From the NCBI GenBank assembly GCA_050013415.1, contig JBEKFH010000001.1, positions 9,810-73,809 of the forward strand: DNA of 64,000 nucleotides, given 5' to 3'. This document shows, one piece after another, positions 1 to 7,317 of this stretch (its first letter is position 1; the number at the start of each line of letters is the position of its first letter). A model generated the notes under the pieces. It saw nothing but the letters and a program-made list of their open reading frames with translations. It ran no database searches and was not told the DNA's origin. Origin of the DNA: Palsa-506 sp050013415. Lineage in GTDB: Bacteria > Actinomycetota > Actinomycetes > Streptosporangiales > Streptosporangiaceae. The translations under genes were made by a program, and so were the position numbers.

Positions 1-60
1 CCCGGACGCCATGCCGGCTCTACCCCGGACGCCATGCCGGCTCTGCCCCGGACGCCTGTG
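1..60. repeat. 23-bp tandem repeat, about 2.6 copies
   Basis: A unit beginning cccggacgccatgccggctc recurs at 1, 24 and 47 with a 23-bp period; the third copy is partial. The period is not a multiple of 3, so the block is unlikely to be coding. It is cut by the window edge, so the full copy number is unknown. I see no gene in 1-341. Confidence 0.85.
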
Positions 61-133
61 CAGCGCGTGACGCCAGCGGCGCAATGGCGGCCATCTGCCG
101 GTGCGCCGCAAGGGCGCGGAGTGGCTGCTGAGT

Positions 134-173
134 CTTGTCAAACCCTTGTCAAACGAGCCCGATCGAGTAAGGT
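134..173 (+). promoter_or_regulatory. Candidate SARP-type promoter: 11-bp direct repeat plus -10
   Basis: The sequence cttgtcaaac occurs at 134-143 and again at 145-154, exactly 11 bp apart. A TANNNT-type -10 (taaggt, 168-173) follows 13 bp after the second copy, and the second copy overlaps where a -35 would lie. SARP regulators are known to bind direct repeats spaced by one helical turn that overlap the -35. A SARP is encoded at 24704. The predicted start of transcription near 180 would give a ~160-nt leader before the ligase at 342. This is seen by eye only. Confidence 0.45.
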
Positions 174-340
174 CAATAGCAGGCAGAACGTCCGTAATCG
201 GCACCTGCATTGGTCGTGACAACGCCGCTTTGGGCGTTCCGCTAACTTTGCTGTGCCTTTAATGAATTGCCCAACAAGCGCAGCCGGTCGCCGGGACTGG
301 TCAGCACGCTGGCCATGAGCGGGCCAGGAGGGTGAGGTCG

Positions 341-460
341 GGTGACCGGAGGCGCGTACCCGCAGGTGACCAGAGGCGCTCACCCGCAGGTGACCGGAGG
401 CCCGTACCCGCAGGTGGCCAGAGGCCCGTACCAGCAGGTGGCCGGAAGCCCTTACCCGCA
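341..460 (+). repeat. 24-bp tandem repeat, 5 copies, at the start of the ligase gene
   Basis: Five consecutive 24-bp units start at 341, 365, 389, 413 and 437, each beginning ggtg(a/g)cc. They encode an eight-residue repeat of the type TGGxYPQV. Each unit contains an in-frame GTG, so each could in principle act as a start; only the first has a nearby Shine-Dalgarno sequence (aggagg, 326-331). Confidence 0.9.
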
Positions 461-1883
461 GCTTGAGCCGGAGTGGGTAGACGAGGTGCTGCTGGCGGGC
501 GCCGCGGATGATGCGTGCCTGCACCTGGCCAGGCCCGTCAGCCGGGCTGAGCTGCGCCGGCTCGTGGCCGAGCGGCACCGCGCGCTGGCTGACGCCGGCC
601 TGCAGCGCGGTGGCTCTGTTGCACTGTGCCTGCCGCCGTCACTTGCGTTCATCACCAATCTGCTCGCCTCCTGGCAGATCGGCGCGCAGGCGTCCCTGCT
701 GGATCACCGGCTCACCTCCTACGAGGTGGACGTCGCGCTGCAGCGGCTGCTGCCCCAGATCGTGGTGACGGCCGAGCGCTCCGACGGCGGCCCGCTGCGG
801 GCCTTCGCCGAGGTCACCGAGCGCGTGCGCCCCTATCCGGGCAGCCCTGCTGCCACCACCCACGCCGTCATCCAGCTCAGCTCCGGCTCGACCGGCCCGT
901 CGAAGATCATCGGCCGGGATGCCGCCAGCCTCGTCGACGAAGTGCAGCGCTACACGCTGATCGACGGCGTCCCGCGCGGCGGCGAGCGCATCGTCTCGCT
1001 CGCATCGATGGTGCACGTGCTCGGGCTCGTCGGCGGCCTGCTCTACGGCCTGCATGCGGGCGTGAACCTGACGATCCCGGCCCGTCTGACGGCAGATGGC
1101 ATCCTGTCCGCCGTCGCGGCCGGCTCGCAGCCGACCACGCTGCTGGGCGTTCCCTTCCACATCGAGCTGCTCGCGTCGGTGCGCCACCCCCCGAGGCTGC
1201 CGCAGCTCACCGGCATGACCACCGGCGGCGAACTGGTCCGCGCCGACGTCCATGACGCATTTGTGGATCGCTACGGCGTGCGCCTCGGCAACATGTACGG
1301 GATGACCGAAGTCGGCGTCATCGCGACCGACCTGTTCGGCGTGCACCGGCCCGCCGTGATGCCGGCCCCCGGCCTTGCCGTCCGCGAGCAGGACGGGGAA
1401 CTGCATGTCTCGCTGCCGGCCTCGCCGTACCTCGGCGACCAGGACCCGGGCCGCTGGTCGGACGGCTGGCTGCACACCAGGGACGCCGGCAGCGTGGACG
1501 CCCGGACCGGGCTCGTGCGGGTACTCGGCCGCCGTGACTCCCAGGTCTCCGTCGGCGGCCTCAAGGTCGACCTGACCGAGGTCGAGCACATGCTCGCCGC
1601 GCTGCCCGAGGTCGCCGGGGCCGTAGTGGTGCACGACCACGCGATCGAGGCGTACCTGGTGCTGGCGGAGGGAGCTGAGGTGTCCGCCGTGGAGCGCGAG
1701 ATCACGACGCGGCTCGCCGCCTACAAGCGCCCGCGGCGGCTGCACGTGGTCGGGCAGCTGCCGCGCACCGCCACCGGGAAGCTTGTCCGCGACCGTGCCG
1801 TGCTCAGCGACCATGCCGTGCTCCGCGACCATGCCGTGCCAAGCCAGTCTCCCCCGAAAGGAAGCGCCGACCATGATCGATGA
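342..1883 (+). CDS. AMP-dependent acyl/aryl ligase (ANL superfamily)
   Basis: This adenylates a carboxylic acid and probably loads it onto CoA or onto one of the two adjacent carrier proteins. The family is recognised from the phosphate-binding loop SSGSTGPSKI, the central GNMYGMTEVG motif, the WLHTRDAG hinge-region motif and a C-terminal PRTATGKLVR with the expected lysine. At 513 residues it is normal length, but the first ~40 residues are a low-complexity TGGxYPQV repeat and the C-terminus carries a second repeat (DHAVLRDHAV). The GTG start follows aggagg at a good distance. The gene overlaps the next ACP by 11 bp, implying translational coupling, which favours an ACP-loading (FadD/AAL-like) role. 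The substrate cannot be read from the sequence. Confidence 0.85.
   Translation: MTGGAYPQVTRGAHPQVTGGPYPQVARGPYQQVAGSPYPQLEPEWVDEVLLAGAADDACLHLARPVSRAELRRLVAERHRALADAGLQRGGSVALCLPPSLAFITNLLASWQIGAQASLLDHRLTSYEVDVALQRLLPQIVVTAERSDGGPLRAFAEVTERVRPYPGSPAATTHAVIQLSSGSTGPSKIIGRDAASLVDEVQRYTLIDGVPRGGERIVSLASMVHVLGLVGGLLYGLHAGVNLTIPARLTADGILSAVAAGSQPTTLLGVPFHIELLASVRHPPRLPQLTGMTTGGELVRADVHDAFVDRYGVRLGNMYGMTEVGVIATDLFGVHRPAVMPAPGLAVREQDGELHVSLPASPYLGDQDPGRWSDGWLHTRDAGSVDARTGLVRVLGRRDSQVSVGGLKVDLTEVEHMLAALPEVAGAVVVHDHAIEAYLVLAEGAEVSAVEREITTRLAAYKRPRRLHVVGQLPRTATGKLVRDRAVLSDHAVLRDHAVPSQSPPKGSADHDR
1791..1844 (+). repeat. 18-bp tandem repeat, 3 copies, at ligase 3' end
   Basis: Units at 1791, 1809 and 1827, each close to gaccatgccgtgctccgc, extend the ligase C-terminus after its catalytic lysine with repeats of DHAVLR type. 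They add no recognisable domain. Confidence 0.85.
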
Positions 1884-2133
1884 GGTCCGCCAGTTCGTCC
1901 TCGACTCGCTGACGGAGATGAACTACAGCATCGACGACATCGACGACGACACCGTGCTCGGCCCGGCCGGCGCCGACCTGGAGTCGCTCGCCCTCGCCGA
2001 GCTCGCCGTGCGGGCGGAGGACCGTTTCGGGGTGAAGTTCGACGACGCGGACGGCGAGATGCTCACCGGCATGACCGTCGGTGAGTTCTGCCGCGCCGTG
2101 GTGCTGCGGATCCAGCCCGCGTCGGCGCACTGA
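1873..2133 (+). CDS. Acyl carrier protein
   Basis: An 86-residue carrier protein. The phosphopantetheine site is GADLESLALAEL, with the serine replacing the usual DSL context as ESL, followed by an acidic helix (RAEDRFGVKFDD) typical of ACPs. The ATG at 1873 is chosen because it follows gaaagga and gives a normal ACP length; an upstream in-frame ATG at 1783 would only add ligase-overlapping sequence. The gene overlaps the ligase end (1883) and is followed after 2 bp by a second carrier protein. Its partner enzymes are probably the upstream ligase and the downstream KS/CLF-like pair. Confidence 0.85.
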   Translation: MIDEVRQFVLDSLTEMNYSIDDIDDDTVLGPAGADLESLALAELAVRAEDRFGVKFDDADGEMLTGMTVGEFCRAVVLRIQPASAH

Positions 2134-2211
2134 CCATGCCCGGTGAACCGCCCATGCCCGGTGAACCGCAGCCCGTCCCCGGCCTGCCACAGCCCGTGCG
2201 CGGCCTGCCGC
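2134..2211 (+). repeat. 18-bp (x2) then 21-bp (x2) tandem repeats at the ACP-ACP junction
   Basis: The 18-mer ccatgcccggtgaaccgc occurs twice without change (2134-2151, 2152-2169). It is followed by two 21-bp units at 2170 and 2191 (agcccgtcc..., agcccgtgc...). The block starts immediately after the stop codon of the first ACP and encodes the Pro/Gly-rich N-terminus of the second one. It offers two ATG starts (2136, 2154). Confidence 0.85.
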
Positions 2212-2642
2212 TGCGCCAGGACGTGGTCGCGATGCTCGCCACCTACGGTGACCGCCAGCCGGACCAGGTCCCGGAAGTGATCGACTCCCTGGAACTGGCC
2301 TGGCTGCTGCACCAGATCGAGCAGCATTACGGCGCGCTCGACATCGATGACGACATGATCGCCCGCATGTCGACAGTCACCGGCGCGGTCGGCGTTCTGG
2401 CGGATCTGAGGGTCGGGTCATCGGATGACTTATGCACCCGCCGAGGCTCCGGCGGCGACCGCCCGCAGGGGGGCGGGCACGGTGGTCGTGACCGGCGCCG
2501 CCGCCGCGTCCGCGTACGGCCGGGGAACCGAGGCGCTGCTGTCCGGGGTGCTGTCGGGCCGGCCCGCCTTCGGGCCCGTCCAGCGGTTCGACATCACGCA
2601 GCGGCGAGTGCGCGTCGCGGCGGCCATGCCGGGGTGCCCTGA
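2136..2642 (+). CDS. Second acyl carrier protein, with suspect 3' end
   Basis: Residues ~28-97 form an ACP-like domain: VIDSLELAWLLHQIE contains the phosphopantetheine serine (Ser51), followed by helix IDDDMIARMSTVTGAVGVL. After about residue 97 the frame continues for 70 Arg/Gly-rich residues that look like out-of-frame translation of the ketosynthase beginning at 2425, giving a 218-bp overlap. A stop (TGA 2426-2428) that would make a perfect ATGA overlap with the KS exists in another frame. A one-base indel near 2395-2424, real or a sequencing error, would explain this. The carrier domain itself is credible; the annotated end is not. Confidence 0.65.
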   Translation: MPGEPPMPGEPQPVPGLPQPVRGLPLRQDVVAMLATYGDRQPDQVPEVIDSLELAWLLHQIEQHYGALDIDDDMIARMSTVTGAVGVLADLRVGSSDDLCTRRGSGGDRPQGGGHGGRDRRRRRVRVRPGNRGAAVRGAVGPARLRARPAVRHHAAASARRGGHAGVP

Positions 2643-3600
2643 GCTACTCACCGAGGTGACCCGCGCCGCCGCTGAGGCGTGCGATGACGCTGGCCTTTCG
2701 CCGTCCGGCCGCGCCTGCAGCCCGCTGTTCCTCGCCATCCACGGCGACCCGGCGATCGCGCGGGCGCCCGAGGCTGACCAGCCCGGCCTGGGGCCGGGGG
2801 CATTCGCCGCCGCGGTGGCCGGCCGCTGCGGCCTCGCGGAGCAGGACATCCGCTGCTACATGTCGGCATGCGTGGCCGCGAGCACCGCGATCGCCGACGC
2901 GGCCGCGATGATCGCCCGGGGCCACGCCGACCGCGTCGTCGTGGCCGGCGGGTACCTCGTCGACTCCGACCAGTTCGCGCTGTTCGACGCGGGCCGCGCG
3001 CTGGCTGACGACGGCCAGGTGCGCCCGTTCAGCGCCGGGCGGCGCGGGCTGCTGCTGGGCGACGGCGTCGGCGCTGTCGTGATCGAGTCGCGGGAGTCCG
3101 CGCGGGCGCGACGGGCGCCGCCGCTGGCGCGGATCGCGGGCTGGGGCCGCACCGGCGACGCGTACCACCCGTGCCAGCCGCGCCCCGACGGCCTTGGCCT
3201 GGCGCGGGCGATCACGGCCGCGCTGCAGCGGGCCGGCCTGGCAGCGGAGAATCTCGGCTACATCAACGCCCACGGGTCCGGCACCGGCCAGAGCGACCCG
3301 GCCGAGGCCAGCGCGCTGCGGCTCGCGCTCGGCGACGCGGCCCAGGCCGTGCCGGTCAGCTCCACCAAGTCGCTGCATGGCCAGGCCCTGGAGGCGTCCG
3401 GCGTGCTGGAGCTGATCGTCACGATGCTGGCGGCCCGCAAGGGGATGCTGCCGGTCAACGCCGGGTTCCTCGGCGCGGACGACAGCTGCCGCCTGAACCT
3501 CGTGCTGGACGAGCCGCTGGCCGCTACCCCGGAGTTCGCGATGAGCCTCAACGCCGCCTTTGGCGGCGCGAACACCGCGCTTGTGGTCGGCCTGCCATGA
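2425..3600 (+). CDS. Beta-ketoacyl-ACP synthase (KAS I/II type)
   Basis: A 391-residue condensing enzyme that decarboxylatively extends acyl chains on an ACP. The triad is visible: Cys149 in SACVAAST, His283 in NAHGSGTGQSDPAE and His318 in TKSLHGQALEASG. The C-terminal FGGANTALVV motif is also present. It is slightly short for FabF (about 410), mostly in the loop before the active-site cysteine. The start is the ATG that directly follows the ACP domain. The next gene encodes a Gln-for-Cys partner, so this looks like the KS-alpha half of a small type II KS/CLF pair serving the NRPS cluster rather than housekeeping FabF. Confidence 0.87.
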   Translation: MTYAPAEAPAATARRGAGTVVVTGAAAASAYGRGTEALLSGVLSGRPAFGPVQRFDITQRRVRVAAAMPGCPELLTEVTRAAAEACDDAGLSPSGRACSPLFLAIHGDPAIARAPEADQPGLGPGAFAAAVAGRCGLAEQDIRCYMSACVAASTAIADAAAMIARGHADRVVVAGGYLVDSDQFALFDAGRALADDGQVRPFSAGRRGLLLGDGVGAVVIESRESARARRAPPLARIAGWGRTGDAYHPCQPRPDGLGLARAITAALQRAGLAAENLGYINAHGSGTGQSDPAEASALRLALGDAAQAVPVSSTKSLHGQALEASGVLELIVTMLAARKGMLPVNAGFLGADDSCRLNLVLDEPLAATPEFAMSLNAAFGGANTALVVGLP

Positions 3601-4301
3601 CTGGCCGGCCTGCCATGACACCGCTGGCACCGCTACCACCGCTGGCACCCGTGCGGCCGCTCGCGCCACCGGAACCGGTGGCGCCGCTGGCGCCCGTGGC
3701 ATCCGCCGGCCTCGCCGCGCTGCACGCGGCGGCGGACACGGCCGGACTGACGGTCTTGTCGTCTGCGTCCTGGCCCGAGACGGACGCCGACAGCGAGGTA
3801 ACCGCGCTCGCCGGATTCATCGAGTCCCATTTCAGCCCGCTGCTGGCCGAGGTCGCCGGGCGGGCCCTGCGCCGCCGCGGGCAGCCGCAGGCATCCGGGC
3901 CGCAGGCATCCGGGCCGCAGGCATCCGGGCCGCAGGCATCCGGGCCGCAGGCATCCGGCACGGTCACCGCCGTCGTGCTGGTGACGGCCCTCGGCGACGT
4001 GACCAGCGCGACCCGCGTCGCCGCCGCGGTGGACTCCGGCAGGCGGGTCGCCCCGCTGATGTTCTTCCAGTCCGTGCCGAACGCCGTGGCCGGCTACCTG
4101 GCCGCGCGATGGCACCTGACCGGGCCGGTCGTCTGCGTCAGCCAGGCAACCGCGGCACTGGACATCGCCGCGCTGCTGATCCAGGACGCAGACGCGGACG
4201 AGGCACTGGTGGTGTGCGCCGACCTGGCAGTAAGCAGCGGCGGCGGGGACCACGGCGCCGCCATTCTCGTGACCGGCCCAGCCGACACTGGTCGGCCGTG
4301 A
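3597..4301 (+). CDS. Chain-length-factor-like, short inactive ketosynthase homologue
   Basis: 234 residues, overlapping the KS stop by ATGA. After a Pro/Ala-rich N-terminus, the part from ~residue 130 resembles the N-terminal half of a ketosynthase: TALGDVTSATRV, MFFQSVPNAVAGYLA, then GPVVCVSQATAALDIA. In that last motif Gln183 stands where the catalytic Cys belongs, as in chain length factors. The His-containing C-terminal half is absent, so it fits the short 'ketoacyl-synt_2' type found beside a full KS in aryl-polyene-like systems. Five perfect or near-perfect PQASG repeats (residues ~97-121) interrupt the domain. A structural partner of the KS is likely; independent catalysis is not. Confidence 0.7.
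   Translation: MTGRPAMTPLAPLPPLAPVRPLAPPEPVAPLAPVASAGLAALHAAADTAGLTVLSSASWPETDADSEVTALAGFIESHFSPLLAEVAGRALRRRGQPQASGPQASGPQASGPQASGPQASGTVTAVVLVTALGDVTSATRVAAAVDSGRRVAPLMFFQSVPNAVAGYLAARWHLTGPVVCVSQATAALDIAALLIQDADADEALVVCADLAVSSGGGDHGAAILVTGPADTGRP
3885..3959 (+). repeat. 15-bp tandem repeat, 5 copies
   Basis: Five copies of ccgcaggcatccggg start at 3885, 3900, 3915, 3930 and 3945, identical except for the last base. They encode five PQASG pentapeptides inside the CLF-like protein. Confidence 0.95.
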
Positions 4302-4324
4302 ACCGCGTGAACCGCGTGAACCTG
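4298..4324 (+). repeat. 9-bp tandem repeat, 3 copies, over a stop codon
   Basis: The 9-mer gtgaaccgc occurs at 4298 and 4307, followed by gtgaacctg at 4316. The first copy contains the TGA stop of the CLF-like gene (4299-4301). The block lies just before the Shine-Dalgarno (aaaggga) of the next gene. Confidence 0.8.
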
Positions 4325-4338
4325 AAAGGGAAGAAGCG

Positions 4339-5433
4339 ATGAACATCCTGGACATCGACCACATCGAGCTCTACGTGGGTGATGCGATTGCGGCGGCACA
4401 GTCCCTGTGCACGGCCTACGGCTTCCGTGTCTACGGCCACGGCGGCCCGGACACGGGCCTGCCGGGGCAGCGCACCGTCCTGCTCGGCCAGGGTGACATC
4501 CGGATGCTGCTGACCTCCGGGTTGCACAAGGACCATCCCGCCAGCCAGTTCGTGGCCAAGCACGGCGACGGCGTGGCCGTGACCGCGTTCCGCACCGACA
4601 GCGCCGCCGCCGCCTACGCCGGCGCGGTCGCGGCCGGCGGATCCAGCATCCGGCAGCCCCGCACCTGGGAGAACGACGAGGCCCGCGTCGTCACCGCGGA
4701 GGTCGGGGGCTTCGGCGACGTGGTCTACCGTCTCGTCGAGCGCCATGGCACCGCCGACCAGTTCCAGCCGCGGGCGATCCAGATGGAGCCGGGCGCTGCC
4801 GCCGGGGCGGACGAGGACCTGCTGCGCAGCATCGACCATGCGGCGGTGTGCGTGCCGGCCGGCGAGCTCGACTCCACCGTTGCCTTCCACGAGCAGGTGT
4901 TCGGCTTCACGGTCATCTTCCAGGAGTACATCGAGGTCGGCGACCAGGGCCTGATGTCCAAGGTGGTGCAGAGCCCGTCCGGCGGAGTGACCTTCACGAT
5001 CCTGCAGCCGGATCTCAGCCGCCAGGCGGGCCAGATCGACGATTTCCTGGCCTGGCACGACGGCGCCGGGGTGCAGCACATTGCGTTCCTGACCACGGAC
5101 ATCGTGCACGCGGTCCGGACCTTTGCCGGCCGGGGCGTGGGATTCGCGGTCACGCCGTCGAGTTACTACGACGCGCTGGCCGCGCGGCTGGGCGCGACCG
5201 ACATCGCACTGGAGGCGCTGCGGCCGCTCGGCATCCTGGTCGACCGCGACCACTGGGGACAGATGTACCAGATCTTCGCGAAGTCGACGCACATCCGGCG
5301 CACGTACTTCCTCGAGCTGATTGACCGGCACGGAGCACGCACGTTCGGCACGAGCAACATCCCGGCGCTGTACGCGGCCAAGGAGCGCGAGCTCGCCGAG
5401 ATCCGCGACACGGCGGGCACCAGCAGTGCCTGA
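4339..5433 (+). CDS. 4-hydroxymandelate synthase-like Fe(II) dioxygenase (HPPD/HmaS family)
   Basis: Two VOC domains form a non-haem iron enzyme that decarboxylates and oxygenates an arylpyruvate. Iron ligands are His167 (SIDHAAVCV), His247 (GVQHIAFLT) and Glu326 (YFLELIDRHG). The C-terminal gating region GTSNIPALYAAKERE is family-typical. Ligand spacing of 80 and 79 residues equals that recalled for hydroxymandelate synthase, and the QIFAKSTH segment lacks the KP pattern usual in HPPD. This favours mandelate formation, the first step to (hydroxy)phenylglycine, over homogentisate formation. The neighbouring HpgT-like aminotransferase supports this. Plain HPPD remains possible. Good aaaggga ribosome site at 4326-4332. 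Confidence 0.75.
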   Translation: MNILDIDHIELYVGDAIAAAQSLCTAYGFRVYGHGGPDTGLPGQRTVLLGQGDIRMLLTSGLHKDHPASQFVAKHGDGVAVTAFRTDSAAAAYAGAVAAGGSSIRQPRTWENDEARVVTAEVGGFGDVVYRLVERHGTADQFQPRAIQMEPGAAAGADEDLLRSIDHAAVCVPAGELDSTVAFHEQVFGFTVIFQEYIEVGDQGLMSKVVQSPSGGVTFTILQPDLSRQAGQIDDFLAWHDGAGVQHIAFLTTDIVHAVRTFAGRGVGFAVTPSSYYDALAARLGATDIALEALRPLGILVDRDHWGQMYQIFAKSTHIRRTYFLELIDRHGARTFGTSNIPALYAAKERELAEIRDTAGTSSA

Positions 5434-5529
5434 CCCGGCCCGCGCACCGGGCCCGGCCGCGCCGGCCGCCCGCCCGGCCCGCCACCGCCCAGCCCGCCGA
5501 GGCCCGGCCCGCCCAGGGAGGAATGATCC

Positions 5530-6459
5530 GTGAGCATTTCGGTCACCCCGCCGTTCACGCTGACGGACGAGGAGCGCTCGCTGCTGCCGTCAGACTCTGA
5601 CGTCGAGTTCTACGCCGAGCACGGCTGGTATCTCAGCAAAAAGCTCTTCACCGACGACGAGGTGGACGAGCTAGTCGCGGCCAGCGAGCGGTACTACGCC
5701 GGCGAGCGCGACCGCACCCTGCCAGTGCGCCCGCCGCGGCTGGCGTACTGGGATCCGTCCCAGGGCGATGTGCAGCGGCACAACGACTACGTCCACTACG
5801 AGCACGACGGCCTGGCGAGGCTGCTGCGCAAGCCGCTGATCGGCGCCGTCGCCGCCGCCCTGGCCCGCGCGGAGGAGATCCGCGTGTTCCAGTCCACGCT
5901 GATCTACAAGCCGCCGATCGCCGCGGAGCCGACCAACGTGGTGCCGTGGCACTTCGACAAGCACTACTGGTCGCCGTCGACGTCCGACAAGATGCTGACC
6001 GCGTTCATCCCGTTCCACGACTGCGACGAGGAGATGGGCACGATCACGATGATCGACGGCAGTCACCGGTGGCAGGAGATCCGCCGCGATGACTCGATGA
6101 CCCGGCACTTCGCGGAGCGGGAGGGCAGCGACCTGGAGCGGTTGCTGGCGGAGAACGCGGCCTACAACAACGCCAGCGTGGTCAAGGTCCCGATGATCAT
6201 TCCCAGCGGCCACATGAGCTTCCACCACTGCCGGATCTACCACGGCAGCGCGGCCAACCACAGCCCGCGTCCCCGCCGGGCCATCTCGTTCCACCTGCAG
6301 GACGGCGAGAACGCCTACCGCCCGTTCGTGCTGAGCACCGGCGAGGTCCTCACGTACAACCACGACGTGCTGGTCCGGCGCCTGCCCGATGGCCGCCCCG
6401 ATTATGGCGACCCCGAATTCTGTCCCGTTTTGTGGCGTAACCCCGATCTGTCCGGCTGA
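5530..6459 (+). CDS. PhyH-family Fe(II)/2-oxoglutarate dioxygenase
   Basis: A 309-residue hydroxylase of the phytanoyl-CoA dioxygenase family. The facial triad is His141 and Asp143 in VVPWHFDKHYW, with His238 in HHCRIYHGSAANHS. The following RRAISFHLQ arginine probably binds 2-oxoglutarate. The GTG start is preceded by gggagga (5515-5521). It lies in the same operon as the HmaS-like enzyme and the DUF3050 gene, only 26 bp upstream of the latter. A role in hydroxylating an amino-acid, acyl or peptide intermediate is inferred; the substrate is unknown. Confidence 0.82.
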   Translation: MSISVTPPFTLTDEERSLLPSDSDVEFYAEHGWYLSKKLFTDDEVDELVAASERYYAGERDRTLPVRPPRLAYWDPSQGDVQRHNDYVHYEHDGLARLLRKPLIGAVAAALARAEEIRVFQSTLIYKPPIAAEPTNVVPWHFDKHYWSPSTSDKMLTAFIPFHDCDEEMGTITMIDGSHRWQEIRRDDSMTRHFAEREGSDLERLLAENAAYNNASVVKVPMIIPSGHMSFHHCRIYHGSAANHSPRPRRAISFHLQDGENAYRPFVLSTGEVLTYNHDVLVRRLPDGRPDYGDPEFCPVLWRNPDLSG

Positions 6460-6485
6460 CGGACACCGCCTGAGGAGGATGTGAC

Positions 6486-7286
6486 ATGTCGCGCTATGAC
6501 TGGGGCCAGCGGCACCCGGGAATCGACCGCCTTGAGGAGCAGATCAGCGAGGCCAGGGTCGCGGTCGTCGCGCACCCGCTGTACGCCGCGCTGGACAGCC
6601 ACCAGGCGATCCGGACGTTCCTCGAGCACCACGTGTTCGCCGTGTGGGACTTCATGTCGCTGCTCAAATCGCTGCAGCGCAACCTCACCTGCGTGGAGCT
6701 GCCGTGGGTGCCCACCGGCCCGACCGGCAGCCGCCGCCTGATCAACGACATCGTGCTCGTCGAGGAGAGCGACGAGCTCCGCGGCGGGTTCATCAGTCAC
6801 TTCGAGCTCTACCTGGCCGGCATGGAAGAGGCCGGCGCCGACACGTCGGTCATCAATGCCTTCATCGGCAAGCTCCGCGCCAGGCGGCCGGTGCTCGAAG
6901 CGCTTGACGAGACAGGCGTTCCGGCGCCGGCGGCCGAGTTCGTCCGGCTGACCTGGGGCCTGATCGAGGGCGCGCCCGTGCACGCGCAGGCCGCGGCGTT
7001 CGCGTTCGGCCGGGAGGACCTGATCCCTGACATGTTCCAGCAGGTCGTCGGCGTCAACGAGCGCCTCGGGTCGCTCGACACGTTCGTCGACTACCTGGCT
7101 CGTCACATCGAGGTCGACGGGGAGGAGCACACGCCGATGGCAATGCAGATGCTGGCTGACCTCTGCGGCGAGGACGACGCCAAGTGGGCGGAGTGCGCCG
7201 CCACGATCAACCTCGCCCTCGCCGCCCGCGCCCGCCTCTGGGACGGCATCCTCGCCGCCATCGGCGACCGGGTGCCGGCGGCATAG
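6486..7286 (+). CDS. DUF3050 protein, haem-oxygenase-like fold, possible diiron oxygenase
   Basis: 266 residues matching DUF3050 by its N-terminal block (VVAHPLYAAL, FLEHHVFAVWDFMSLLKSLQ, LTCVELPWVP). The all-helical haem-oxygenase-like fold is shared with HDO diiron oxidases, such as those making N-nitroso groups or terminal alkenes. Several conserved acid/His positions could bind iron: EHH near residue 57, EE in VLVEESDE, and HxxxDxxxH at His207/Asp211/His215. Strong Shine-Dalgarno gaggagga. Co-transcription with a 2-oxoglutarate dioxygenase and a monomer-supply enzyme suggests tailoring chemistry. No DUF3050 function is known to me, so the metal role is inference. Confidence 0.72.
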   Translation: MSRYDWGQRHPGIDRLEEQISEARVAVVAHPLYAALDSHQAIRTFLEHHVFAVWDFMSLLKSLQRNLTCVELPWVPTGPTGSRRLINDIVLVEESDELRGGFISHFELYLAGMEEAGADTSVINAFIGKLRARRPVLEALDETGVPAPAAEFVRLTWGLIEGAPVHAQAAAFAFGREDLIPDMFQQVVGVNERLGSLDTFVDYLARHIEVDGEEHTPMAMQMLADLCGEDDAKWAECAATINLALAARARLWDGILAAIGDRVPAA

Positions 7287-7317
7287 CAGCGGCGCAGCGG
7301 CCGGGAGAGGCGGTCAT

